Origin: a bacterium
Lineage (GTDB): Bacteria; Desulfobacterota; UBA8473
Length of the DNA stretch: 5,805 nt
NCBI GenBank assembly: GCA_009773075.1
Contig: WOUX01000222.1
Span: 1-5,805, forward strand
Reading direction: 5' to 3'
Positions 5,653 through 5,805 of this stretch are shown piece after piece; position 1 is the first letter of the stretch; the number at the start of each line of letters is the position of its first letter. The position numbers and the translations under genes were made by a program. The notes under the pieces were generated by a model, which saw nothing but the letters and a program-made list of their open reading frames with translations, searched no databases and had not been told where the DNA came from.

Positions 5653-5805
5653 ATGGAAGAAAAATGGATTACGGGAACACCCAGGTTATGGAGGGACATT
5701 CCGCTGATCATACCTTTCTGTCCTGGCTGCCAACATGGCACTGCTGTGAAGGCACTATGTGAGGTAATAGACGAACTGGGGATAGAGGGAAATTCGGTTT
5801 TAGTA
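5653..5805 (+). CDS. 2-oxoacid:ferredoxin oxidoreductase beta subunit, N-terminal fragment (runs off window)
   Basis: The first 51 codons of the thiamine-diphosphate-binding beta subunit are present, starting at the ATG at 5653 and open to the window edge. Residues 22-30 read FCPGCQHGT. The CPGC pair (C23, C26) supplies the first two cysteine ligands of the [4Fe-4S] cluster in this family, and the following VKALCEVIDELGIEG fits the early helix of KorB/PorB/VorA proteins. An AAGGGGGCT at 5641-5649 serves as ribosome binding site. The thiamine-diphosphate GDG motif and remaining cluster cysteines would lie outside the window. It is the third gene of the operon and pairs with the alpha subunit upstream. 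A separate gamma subunit gene would be expected further downstream. Confidence 0.88.
   Translation, partial: MEEKWITGTPRLWRDIPLIIPFCPGCQHGTAVKALCEVIDELGIEGNSVLV

Overview
The window looks like chromosomal DNA of an anaerobic bacterium with moderate GC. A sulfate-reducing or syntrophic Desulfobacterota-type organism would fit, but that is inference from gene content: a ferredoxin-dependent 2-oxoacid oxidoreductase cluster next to acyl-CoA dehydrogenases. There are no RNA genes, transposases, CRISPR arrays or phage genes.

Layout. At the left edge is the C-terminal tail of an unidentified plus-strand gene (to 148). It converges on a minus-strand CutA1-family gene (best start 537, end 199). A short divergent intergenic region (538-741) carries a good promoter for cutA and a perfect 28-bp palindrome. 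A plus-strand metallo-beta-lactamase-fold hydrolase follows (742-1647). It converges, with a 15-base gap, on a minus-strand pair of tandemly duplicated acyl-CoA dehydrogenases (3896 down to 1663). A 407-base AT-rich divergent intergenic region (3897-4303) separates that pair from a plus-strand operon. The operon encodes a 2x[4Fe-4S] ferredoxin (delta-like), a VorB/KorA-type alpha subunit, and the start of the thiamine-diphosphate beta subunit, which runs off the right edge.

How the genes could work together (inference). The oxidoreductase would convert a 2-oxoacid, possibly a branched-chain one, plus CoA to acyl-CoA, CO2 and reduced ferredoxin. The acyl-CoA dehydrogenases, read divergently from the same intergenic region, would then desaturate an acyl-CoA. 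Both dehydrogenases have the active-site layout of long-chain/isovaleryl-CoA dehydrogenases (glutamate in the QQERL motif, Gly/Ala at the usual C-terminal glutamate position).

Most notable. The two dehydrogenases, roughly 85% identical, carry complementary in-frame deletions. The downstream copy lacks 19 residues in the C-terminal helical domain, and the upstream copy lacks 3 residues near the C terminus. Also worth a look are the divergent substrate-loop region of the oxidoreductase alpha subunit and the perfect palindrome. I see no strong evidence for a wholly new system.
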